Positions 26,032 through 33,448 of a stretch of 55,635 bases of DNA are shown piece after piece. This DNA comes from UBA8516 sp035457865 (GTDB lineage Archaea > Thermoproteota > Nitrososphaeria > Nitrososphaerales > Nitrosopumilaceae). The stretch covers positions 1-55,635 of the forward strand of contig DATIAR010000085.1 in the NCBI GenBank assembly GCA_035457865.1, given 5' to 3'. Position numbers and translations under genes: made by a program. The notes under the pieces were generated by a model. The model was not told where the DNA came from, did not search any database, and was given only the letters and a program-made list of their open reading frames with translations. Within the stretch, counting starts at the first letter, position 1; each line of letters opens with the position of its first letter.

Positions 26032-26830
26032 AGTTTGTATATATGTCAGTTCTTCTATTTTTTAAAAGTGGAAGTTTTTCTCTAACTTGCTTTATTCTCT
26101 CAAGTGAAACATCTACGATTCCAATTCCTTCCTTCTTTTTCATATCTAATAGTATTTTTCCATATGGATCAACTACTAAACTTCTTCCGCAGTAAATGTT
26201 GCCAACTTGATCAGGGGCAACAACATAACACCCATTTTCAATTGCACGTGTTCTGTTGATAATTATCCAATGTTCTTCTTTCATCTCACCTTGTACCCAA
26301 GCTGATGGAACAACTAGAAATTCTGATCCTTCGGATGCTAATGTTCTTGACATCTCAGGAAATCTTAGATCGTAACAGATCATCATTCCTATCGTACCAA
26401 GGGTTGTCTTGATAGGTTTGGAAATTTGAGAGCCAGGATACAATTTTTTAGATTCTTTCATTCCTAATGCATCATAGAGATGAATCTTACGATACCTTGA
26501 TGCGACTTTGCCTCTCTCATCGATAAGAAATGAAGTATCATAAACTCGATTTGCCTTTGGGCTTTTTTCATAAATGGTTCCTACTACTTGAATTGAATTT
26601 TGTTTTGCGCTTTTAGAAACTGTGGAAATGAATTCGCCAGTAATTGTTTCTGCTAAATTTGCTAGTTTTTTTGCTGATTGTGAAGAAGGTGTGTAACACA
26701 TCATAAATTCAGGAAATGCGCATAATTTTGCTCCTCTTTTTGCTGCTTTAGTTATGTAATCAGTTATTTTTTTTAGGTTTTTGGATTTGTCAATATCAGC
26801 TTTGAATTGTACTAGTGCAATTTTTGTCAT
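26021..26830 (-). CDS. Carbon-nitrogen hydrolase (nitrilase superfamily)
   Basis: 269 residues with the Glu-Lys-Cys triad of the superfamily: E41 in 'LCAFPEFMM', Lys in 'SRYRKIHLYD', and Cys in 'GMMICYDLRFPE'. The overall pattern, with 'VPSAWVQG.....HW....RARAIEN'-like text ('SAWVQGEMKEEHW', 'RTRAIENGCYVVA'), is closest to the Nit1/Nit2 group (omega-amidase or deaminated-glutathione amidase). The substrate cannot be told from sequence. It is followed upstream by the small tautomerase gene 35 bp away, in the same direction. Confidence 0.88.
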   Translation of the reverse strand: MTKIALVQFKADIDKSKNLKKITDYITKAAKRGAKLCAFPEFMMCYTPSSQSAKKLANLAETITGEFISTVSKSAKQNSIQVVGTIYEKSPKANRVYDTSFLIDERGKVASRYRKIHLYDALGMKESKKLYPGSQISKPIKTTLGTIGMMICYDLRFPEMSRTLASEGSEFLVVPSAWVQGEMKEEHWIIINRTRAIENGCYVVAPDQVGNIYCGRSLVVDPYGKILLDMKKKEGIGIVDVSLERIKQVREKLPLLKNRRTDIYTNFKL

Positions 26831-26865
26831 GAGTCATGTAATTTGATTTAAAATAAAAAGGTAGT

Positions 26866-27042
26866 TTAAAGAGGATTTCCTGCCATGTACCAATTTTCTT
26901 TTGGATTTTCCTCAAATACTACAATTACATGATTTTCTTTTGTTTTTAGAAGTTCCACAGCAGATTTTGTAATAGCTTTTGCAAAATCTTCTTTTTGTTT
27001 TTCTGTACGGCCAGGATACATCGAGACTGTTATCAATGGCAT
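26866..27042 (-). CDS. 4-oxalocrotonate tautomerase family protein
   Basis: A 58-residue frame read by hand, ATG at 27042, TAA at 26866. It starts MPLITVSMYPGRT: the Pro after the initiator Met becomes the catalytic N-terminal base of this superfamily. 'GRTEKQKEDFAKAITKSAVE' and 'HVIVVFEENPKENWYMAG' match the helix and second strand of 4-OT monomers. Typical subunit length is 60-65. The substrate is unknown. It lies between the rhomboid gene and the nitrilase gene, same direction as both. Confidence 0.85.
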   Translation of the reverse strand: MPLITVSMYPGRTEKQKEDFAKAITKSAVELLKTKENHVIVVFEENPKENWYMAGNPL

Positions 27043-27097
27043 AATTTGAAATATTTATTGATGAATTTATTCTTTTGAGATAACTTGTGAATTAATG

Positions 27098-27829
27098 CTA
27101 TTGACTGCCTTTCCAACCATATCTGGTTCCATATGTAAATTCAGATCTATGTGTTTTTTTGTAAATATAGCCACTTAAAAGACCTATCAAGAAACCACCA
27201 ATATGTGCTAAAAATGCAACACCCGAACCACTTGAACCAACCAAAGCAGGTAGTACATTTTGAAATATGAACCAGAATGGGAGATACCACTTTGCAGATA
27301 TGTGCAACATTCTCATAAAGAATCCAAAGAACAAAACGGTCATGATTTTTGCATTGGGATATAATGCAAGATATGCACCAAGCACGCCTGAAATTGCACC
27401 TGATGCACCAATAGCAGGAATTGGGCTTGATGGTCCTGATATTATATGAGCAAAACCAGCTACTAGACCCCAGAAAAGATAGAGAGCTAAATACTTTCCT
27501 CTGCCAAACCTATACTCAATATTGTCTCCAAAAATATAGAGGAATAACATGTTACCACCCAAGTGCAATATTCCAGCATGAAGAAACATCGAACTGAAAA
27601 GTGGTGCTATAACTCCGTAATCTCTATCAATCAATCCTTTTGTTATATCAGCTGGGACTGTCCCATATTGATGGAATAACGTTGCAGCTCGTTGATTTGT
27701 AAACTCTAAGAATTGTCCGGTTGTTACAACTTCCCAGAAAAATATTATCACATTTATTGCTATTAATGCATAAGTTAGTTTTGGTCTGTAACCTGCAGGT
27801 TTTGGATTTTCATCACGTATTGGAATCAT
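27098..27829 (-). CDS. Rhomboid-family intramembrane serine protease
   Basis: 243 residues with about six or seven membrane helices. The family signature is complete: 'MFLHAGILHLGGNMLFLYIFG' region (given as 'FLHAGILHLGGNMLFL'), the catalytic Ser in 'IGASGAISGVLGAY', and the catalytic His in 'FLAHIGGFLIG'. It cleaves membrane-anchored substrates inside the bilayer. Natural substrates are unknown; the many anchored secreted proteins nearby are possible ones, but nothing in the sequence shows this. Confidence 0.93.
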   Translation of the reverse strand: MIPIRDENPKPAGYRPKLTYALIAINVIIFFWEVVTTGQFLEFTNQRAATLFHQYGTVPADITKGLIDRDYGVIAPLFSSMFLHAGILHLGGNMLFLYIFGDNIEYRFGRGKYLALYLFWGLVAGFAHIISGPSSPIPAIGASGAISGVLGAYLALYPNAKIMTVLFFGFFMRMLHISAKWYLPFWFIFQNVLPALVGSSGSGVAFLAHIGGFLIGLLSGYIYKKTHRSEFTYGTRYGWKGSQ

Positions 27830-27881
27830 TTAATGATTAAATTCACGTCTTAGTTTGTATAATAATATTTATTGATTTTAA

Positions 27882-29510
27882 CTACACAGAAATTATTCCT
27901 ATTTTGATCATATATTGAATTCCTGATGCAAAGTCTTTGTCACCAATAGAACCTTCTGACCACCACTTTGCATTGTTTCTGACCCAATCAGGAATTTCGA
28001 CGTTTTGATTAGATGAACCATCTTCTGTTGGCGGTATCTTGATTATACCTTCTTTGATCATATATTGAATTCCTGATGCAAAGTCTTTGTCACCAATAGA
28101 ACCTTCTGACCACCACTTTGCATTGTTTCTGACCCAATCAGGAATTTTTATTTCATCTGAGATAGAAGTAATTGTAGAAGGAATCACAACATATCCTCTT
28201 GCGATACCAGGTCTGCTTGTGTCAATCTTTCCTTTTATTGTAATTGATTTTATGTCTATTTCTAGATTGTAAACACCATTGTTTGCAAAGTTAACTGATT
28301 GAGTATTTACTGCGTTTATTGCGTTAAGATCTGTTTTGGAAAAGGCTGCATTGCCATTTTTATCAAGTATTTTAAGATCATATTTTACATCGCCTGCTAC
28401 CTTCTGTCCTGAGAATGCATCAAAAAAGGTAACAGTGAGATCAGTCTTTGAGTTTGTTTTTAGGTTAGTTGGAGACCATCCAAGTTGAGCTCTAATTCCT
28501 CCAAAATCAGTCAGTATCTCGGTAGATGTTACAACATCTGCATTCCCGGGAGAAAGAGTGAAATCCATTGTCTTTTTGTCTGATGAAACTTTTTTTGCCA
28601 TTTCCAAAATATCGTTTTTGTTAATTAGATAATGTAAGATTAGTGCATCTTCTTTCGAGTATGGATCTACTGCAAGCATTCTTCCAACAAGGGGAATGCC
28701 GTTTACTTTTGCAGTAAATGTGGAAGTATCAGTAAATTCTTTGAATGATTTTGGAATTTGAATCTCTTCGTGTACAAAGATGTTTTGATTTTCTATTCTA
28801 GACATATCCCAGTTAAATGGCATAGAAAATGAAAGAAGCTTTTTAGATTCATCAAATTTGAAGTTGTTAACCTCATCATAGTATGAGATTATTGTTGTAT
28901 CATAAGATTTAGTTTGATATGCTATTTTTTGGTGGTATATGTCACCAACACTAAGGTATGAATCAAATTTTGGTGCCTCTTCTGGAATGAAAAGATTTCT
29001 GTCATTATCTATACCAAAGATTTCTATTGCAAAGTGATATAGTCCTCCTTCTAGAAGTATTGGTGCCTTCACACTAACTTGATCATTCGTTGAAGTCCAT
29101 CCCCCTTGGTATGGTTCATGGTCACCAAAGACTTGCCACTTTCCTGGTGTGTTTGTTGGTTGAATCTTTATTGTAATTAATCCAGAATGTGAGTGGAATA
29201 GATCTCTCATTAGAAGTTCATTGTTTTTTTTAACCGCAATAAAGTAGGAAGTATGTGGAATTGTCTGATTATTATTTGCGTCAAACAATCTAAGTTGTAA
29301 AAAAGTGTCCTGAACAGTTTCGGAAGTAAGTATTGGCGGACTGATTTTAACAAAAAGACTTGCCTGTCTATTTCCTACAGTTGCAGGCGGTAGATTTTCC
29401 ATGAAAAGACCGTCACCATGTGCTTCAAAAGGTACCAAAGTAGTTACAAAAGATAGAAATACGAATCCAAAGATTACTGACAGAATACTCTTGTTATAGA
29501 TAAATAACAT
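27882..29510 (-). CDS. Secreted multidomain protein with two tryptophan-rich C-terminal modules
   Basis: 542 residues with a signal peptide (about residues 8-31). The body to residue 430 is beta-rich and clearly related to the protein at 39.3 kb: both have an '...GLITIKIQPTN'/'DLTIKVYPTN' strand, a 'GGLYHFAIEIFGID'/'GGLYHLEIAIRTVD' strand, and a 'MPFNWDMS...VHEEIQIPKSF'/'MPFDWSEQ...VHEELSFPKHF' block. The last 105 residues are two near-identical modules starting 'IPDWVRNNAKWWSEG' and ending in 'GIQYMIK..GIIKI/SV'. There is no terminal membrane helix, unlike its relative. Function unknown; surface or cell-wall association is inferred. Confidence 0.75.
   Translation of the reverse strand: MLFIYNKSILSVIFGFVFLSFVTTLVPFEAHGDGLFMENLPPATVGNRQASLFVKISPPILTSETVQDTFLQLRLFDANNNQTIPHTSYFIAVKKNNELLMRDLFHSHSGLITIKIQPTNTPGKWQVFGDHEPYQGGWTSTNDQVSVKAPILLEGGLYHFAIEIFGIDNDRNLFIPEEAPKFDSYLSVGDIYHQKIAYQTKSYDTTIISYYDEVNNFKFDESKKLLSFSMPFNWDMSRIENQNIFVHEEIQIPKSFKEFTDTSTFTAKVNGIPLVGRMLAVDPYSKEDALILHYLINKNDILEMAKKVSSDKKTMDFTLSPGNADVVTSTEILTDFGGIRAQLGWSPTNLKTNSKTDLTVTFFDAFSGQKVAGDVKYDLKILDKNGNAAFSKTDLNAINAVNTQSVNFANNGVYNLEIDIKSITIKGKIDTSRPGIARGYVVIPSTITSISDEIKIPDWVRNNAKWWSEGSIGDKDFASGIQYMIKEGIIKIPPTEDGSSNQNVEIPDWVRNNAKWWSEGSIGDKDFASGIQYMIKIGIISV
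27903..27997 (-). repeat. 95-bp perfect direct repeat, copy 1
   Basis: Identical base for base to 28053-28147, offset 150 bp (50 codons) in the same reading frame. It encodes the core of the second tryptophan-rich module of the surrounding gene. Confidence 0.95.
28053..28147 (-). repeat. 95-bp perfect direct repeat, copy 2
   Basis: Second copy of the repeat at 27903-27997, encoding the first module. Perfect identity, including synonymous positions, points to recent duplication or gene conversion. Confidence 0.95.
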
Positions 29511-29602
29511 GTGTATAAAACGAGACAGATATTTCTATTTAATTCTTAGTCACATTATTACTAATGATATAAATGATTGAGGAGTAAAAAACAAATAAGA
29601 AA

Positions 29603-30736
29603 ATGAATTGGAAAAAAATTTCTTTTGTTTTAGGGATATTCATAGTTGGACTAGCTTCTTATTTTTCATTAAACCTGACCTCACAAAACAATGAAAATTT
29701 TGCATTTGCACAAAATTCATCTATCGCTATAATCACTCTTACAAGAGACAATATTTTACTTGGAGGAACAGAATATTCCATAACTCCAGATCCATTCAAA
29801 TTGACTGGAACTTTGACAATCAAGGACAATTCTGCATTAGATTCTGAAAAAGATAAAGATGGAATTATGATAATATTAGGTGTAAAAAATGGAAATTATA
29901 CAATTACTCAAATCAAAACATCTTCTGGGTACGATGTTGACAAACTCTCAAAGATAGTAGAGGTACAAGGATCATCAGCAGTTACCACATTTACTAACAT
30001 ACCTACTGGAATCAATTCAATAAAAACTGGTCCTATACGAAACATCACATATGCAGCAAAATTTGTATGTGGTTCAGTCTTTGGAAGTGAAGGACCACTC
30101 AGACCAGGTCATTATAATACAGATGTCAGTATTTTAAACAAACAGAACTTTCCGATCACGATATTATGGAATGTTGTTGTAAATGATGGGACAAGCTCAA
30201 ATGCAGTTATAAAAAATCTGGATGTAGAAACATCTACTGGCATAGTATGTAAACAAATAAGAGAATTGCTTGGGCTTGGAAATAATAATGAAAAGATAGT
30301 AGAAGGTTTTACTATAATACGAATACAGTTAGATTCTATTTTGGGATCTGAAAGTACTAAAGTATTAACAAATTTTTCAGAAGATGAGATAAATCTTCTT
30401 GATGTTCAGGTATTCTATACGGCAAATGCTCTACCTACTTTACCACATGAAGTTGTTGTAGACAAAATATCATTTTATATAATTCAAGATGGAACTGGCT
30501 TGATTCCAAAGGAAATGTTACGCAAACCACTTGATGTGTCCATACCATCACAACTAAATGAGATATCTAATACAGAAACCAGAATAAAGAACATTTTAGC
30601 TGAGAAGTATAGTATCCCAGATGAAGATTTGACTAAAGTTGTACTTAGAATAAAATCTGTATCTGTAGGCGTAGGCGCCCTCATAGATGATCATGCTATA
30701 TCATTATATGTTGTAAAGCCACAAGCAAGCTCATAA
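29603..30736 (+). CDS. Secreted protein with prealbumin-like (SpaA-type) domain
   Basis: 377 residues. A signal peptide (about residues 5-36, ending near 'FAFAQ') precedes a beta domain 'SIAIITLTRDNILLGGTEYSITPDPF' (given here in shortened form: 'GTEYSITPDPF') and 'GVKNGNYTITQIKTSSGY', which looks like a SpaA/Cna-B prealbumin-like fold common in surface proteins. The remaining 230 residues are not recognised; 'KFVCGSVFGSEGPLRPGHYNT' suggests a further beta domain. No terminal anchor. It is divergent from the 27.9-kb gene (92 bp apart) and precedes two other exported proteins. Confidence 0.6.
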   Translation: MNWKKISFVLGIFIVGLASYFSLNLTSQNNENFAFAQNSSIAIITLTRDNILLGGTEYSITPDPFKLTGTLTIKDNSALDSEKDKDGIMIILGVKNGNYTITQIKTSSGYDVDKLSKIVEVQGSSAVTTFTNIPTGINSIKTGPIRNITYAAKFVCGSVFGSEGPLRPGHYNTDVSILNKQNFPITILWNVVVNDGTSSNAVIKNLDVETSTGIVCKQIRELLGLGNNNEKIVEGFTIIRIQLDSILGSESTKVLTNFSEDEINLLDVQVFYTANALPTLPHEVVVDKISFYIIQDGTGLIPKEMLRKPLDVSIPSQLNEISNTETRIKNILAEKYSIPDEDLTKVVLRIKSVSVGVGALIDDHAISLYVVKPQASS

Positions 30737-30814
30737 TTCAAAATTTTATTTTCCATATATATTAAAGAATAAAACTGGCAAAATTCTTATTTGTAGTAAA
30801 GAGAGGATACAGTA

Positions 30815-31798
30815 TTGAAAATTCTTTTAATATTAATTTTGTTGACTTTGGTAATATTTCCTGCATATGCTCAGGAACAATCTGAACAACAAGTTGTGTC
30901 AACAGACAAAGGCACTTTGCAAGTAGGATTGTCCACAGTTCCAGCAGATCCGCTACCAGAAGAACAAACTAAATTAAAAATAGACTTCATAAACAAAAAT
31001 ACAAAAACAGTTCAAGAACATATAGATTACTCCATAACTGTTGCAAAAGATGATACACAGGTATTTGGAATTCCATTAACTCATACTGCGATTGGTTCTG
31101 TTACAATTCCATATGAATTTCAGGAAGCTGGAGAGTACAAAGTTTCTGTTGATGTACAAGGAATATTATTTCAACCAATTCCCACAGAAACAGCTTCATT
31201 TGTAATTACTATTGGAAAGACACAACCAAAAAATGGATGTCTAATTGCTACAGCAGCATTTGGTTCTGAGCTTGCTCCACAAGTTCAGTTTCTAAGAGAA
31301 TATAGAGACAATACGATAATGTCAACATCTGCTGGTTCAAGTTTCATTAATGCATTTAATGCTGTATACTATACTTTTAGTCCCACAGTAGCGGATGTAG
31401 AAAGAAATAATCCCATTTTACAAGAATTCATAAGAGCTGGAGTAACCCCTCTTCTTGGAATCTTGCAAATTGCAAAACTTTCTAGTGTTGGACATGGTGA
31501 AACCGCTGTGTTAACATCAGGTATTATTATATCATCTCTCATTGGTGCTACCTATCTTTGGCCAGCAGGTCTTGCAACCAAATCCCTTAGAGAGGCATCC
31601 AGATCCCGAATTAAAATTGCAGTAACAATAATTTTTACTTCATTGGTGTTGACACTAATTTCAGTTGCAATTGGAAATGTACAATTCATGATGGTTTCAA
31701 CATCAGCATTAGTTCTGTCTTTTATAGGAGCTGGTGCCATGTTCTCGTCTTGGACAATTTGGAAAATTATAGAGAAAATAAGGATCACCTTTTTATAA
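30815..31798 (+). CDS. Membrane-anchored CFI-box protein with beta-sandwich domain
   Basis: 327 residues from TTG 30815, supported by a GAGAGG ribosome-binding site at 30801-30806. Signal peptide residues 1-19; beta-sandwich domain about 30-132 ('EHIDYSITVAKDDTQVFG', 'AGEYKVSVDVQGI'); then 'GCLIATAAFGS' at C142 with 'VQFLREYRDN', the start of a CFI-box C-terminal module; then three to four membrane helices. In other proteins the CFI box is a C-terminal domain of unknown role with an invariant Cys. The beta-sandwich is related to domain 2 of the plastocyanin-like protein encoded next (31.8 kb). Confidence 0.7.
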   Translation: MKILLILILLTLVIFPAYAQEQSEQQVVSTDKGTLQVGLSTVPADPLPEEQTKLKIDFINKNTKTVQEHIDYSITVAKDDTQVFGIPLTHTAIGSVTIPYEFQEAGEYKVSVDVQGILFQPIPTETASFVITIGKTQPKNGCLIATAAFGSELAPQVQFLREYRDNTIMSTSAGSSFINAFNAVYYTFSPTVADVERNNPILQEFIRAGVTPLLGILQIAKLSSVGHGETAVLTSGIIISSLIGATYLWPAGLATKSLREASRSRIKIAVTIIFTSLVLTLISVAIGNVQFMMVSTSALVLSFIGAGAMFSSWTIWKIIEKIRITFL

Positions 31799-31820
31799 GA
31801 CTCGCTTAAATACTCACAAC

Positions 31821-32702
31821 ATGAAGTCAAAATCAATAGGTTCATTCTTTGTTGTTTTGACCCTTGTAGCTGCAATTGTTGCAATTACACCAAGTGCTTT
31901 TGCTGATCATGCGAAAGTTGAGGTAAGTATAGCAGCAGGTTCATCAACACCAGGTTGTGAAGAAACAAACTCTTGTTTTGATCCAGCTGAAGCAATAATT
32001 GATGTAGGTGGAGAAGTCACATGGAAAAACACAGACACCGCGGCACATACCGCTACAAGTGGAGATCTGACAAATGATCCTGACAATGTCGGTACTGAAT
32101 TTGACAGTAGTTTGTTCGGTCCAGGAAAAACATTTTCCCACACATTTGAAGAGGCTGGAACATATCCATACTTCTGTATGGTTCATCCTTGGATGACGGG
32201 AGTTGTAACTGTTCAAGCTGAAATGATGGAGGATGAAGAAACTCCTATGGAAGAGGAGGAAGAGACTTATGCAAATGCAATGTCATCTGACGGATCAATA
32301 AACGTAGAAATTGAATCCAGCATTCCAGAAGCAGGTGAAGAAATGTCAATACATGTAACCTTCACAAATGCAGATGGAGATGCAATAGAGCACGTCAACT
32401 ATGATATAGCTGCAATGCAAGATGGATTAGATGTGCTTTCTGAATCTGGCATGCATGAACATGCTGGTGAAGGAATGCACGTTACTGATGCTTTAGCATC
32501 TGACAGTCCAGTGGATGTACAAGTAACAATACTTGGCATCGGACTTCCTGATGATGAAGTAAATTGGACAGGTCCTATAGGAGATGTAGTTTCCTTACAA
32601 GTAGTTCCAGAGTTTGGTACTATTGCAGCCCTAGTACTTGCAATAAGCATAGTAAGTATCATTGCAGTGACTGCCAAAAGTAGAGTTATTCCAAAACTCT
32701 AA
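31821..32702 (+). CDS. Plastocyanin-like blue copper protein with PEFG C-terminal sorting signal
   Basis: 293 residues. Signal peptide ends at 'AFA' (28). The cupredoxin domain (30-135) has type 1 copper ligands H76 ('TAAHTATS'), C119, H122 and M125 ('YFCMVHPWM'). An acidic linker (136-152) leads to a second beta domain ('EHVNYDIAAMQDG'). The end is 'VPEFGTIAALVLAIS...', a PEFG motif (263-266) followed by one hydrophobic helix and basic residues, the archaeosortase-type sorting signal of thaumarchaea. Such proteins probably carry electrons in the copper-based respiration of ammonia oxidisers. It starts 22 bp after the CFI-box gene. Confidence 0.9.
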   Translation: MKSKSIGSFFVVLTLVAAIVAITPSAFADHAKVEVSIAAGSSTPGCEETNSCFDPAEAIIDVGGEVTWKNTDTAAHTATSGDLTNDPDNVGTEFDSSLFGPGKTFSHTFEEAGTYPYFCMVHPWMTGVVTVQAEMMEDEETPMEEEEETYANAMSSDGSINVEIESSIPEAGEEMSIHVTFTNADGDAIEHVNYDIAAMQDGLDVLSESGMHEHAGEGMHVTDALASDSPVDVQVTILGIGLPDDEVNWTGPIGDVVSLQVVPEFGTIAALVLAISIVSIIAVTAKSRVIPKL

Positions 32703-32706
32703 ATCA

Positions 32707-33348
32707 TTATTTTCTTTTTATCATGGCAACTATCGCTAAGATTACACCAGCTGCACCAAGAGAAAGTCCAAATATTCCAAAATTATAAGCTGTTTCTACA
32801 CTAAAGTTACTAGATGTTATGTCCTTTCCACCAATCTTAGATTTTAGGGATGAAATCTCTGTTTGTAATCCAGACATAGCGTTCTTTAATGCTGTAATGT
32901 CTTGGTCCGATGAACCTGCGGTATCAGGAAATGCAAGTAACGATTTGTCTTCCACATCTTCAACAAAAATTTCAGAATCTATTGGAATTCCGTCAATATC
33001 ACCTTTTAACTCTACAACAAGACTACCTGTTCTAGTTGGAATTATTTTAGAGTGATAATGTCCTGCTTGCGGATCAGAATCTATATCAAGTGTTTTTTCC
33101 AATCCGCCAGATTTTATAGTTGCTACTAAACTTTTGAATGCATTTTTTACTCCACTTTGTCCATCAGATGTATTTTCATTTATTTCAAAAGTAATCGCAT
33201 TCATAAAACCAACAAGTGGTGGTTCGTCCTGCCAACCCACTTCAATTTCAAGATTTTCCACTGTTATGGTTTTGTGTGCAAAAGCTGAAGAGAATCCACT
33301 AACAAATAGTAGCGACAAAATAAGTACGAACGAAGAAATCTTGTTCAT
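32707..33348 (-). CDS. Exported membrane-anchored protein with N-terminal histidine after signal peptide
   Basis: 213 residues: signal peptide to 'SSAFA' (24), a beta-rich domain (25-140), a helical coiled stretch (145-175, 'ITALKNAMSGLQTEISSLKS') and a C-terminal membrane helix (190-210). If cut after AFA the mature protein starts with H25, as in CopC-type and His-brace copper proteins; 'AGHYHSKIIPTR' offers further His. The family is not recognised. It is convergent with the plastocyanin-like gene and divergent from the CopC-CopD fusion, whose mature N-terminus also starts with His. Confidence 0.65.
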   Translation of the reverse strand: MNKISSFVLILSLLFVSGFSSAFAHKTITVENLEIEVGWQDEPPLVGFMNAITFEINENTSDGQSGVKNAFKSLVATIKSGGLEKTLDIDSDPQAGHYHSKIIPTRTGSLVVELKGDIDGIPIDSEIFVEDVEDKSLLAFPDTAGSSDQDITALKNAMSGLQTEISSLKSKIGGKDITSSNFSVETAYNFGIFGLSLGAAGVILAIVAMIKRK

Positions 33349-33448
33349 GAATAACGTCTAACTATTACGTGTTATTATCTTTGCTCAATTCTAGTACATA
33401 CATAAAAGTAATCAATTGTTTAAATTATCATAACAAGATCTTGTAACT

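Noticed and set aside
27903..28147. Direct repeats as a CRISPR or mobile-element end
   Set aside because: Only two copies, in frame, encoding a protein module; no spacer pattern, cas genes or transposase.
31552..31884. 110-codon antisense frame crossing from the CFI-box gene into the plastocyanin gene
   Set aside because: Covers two convincing sense genes and shows no domain of its own.
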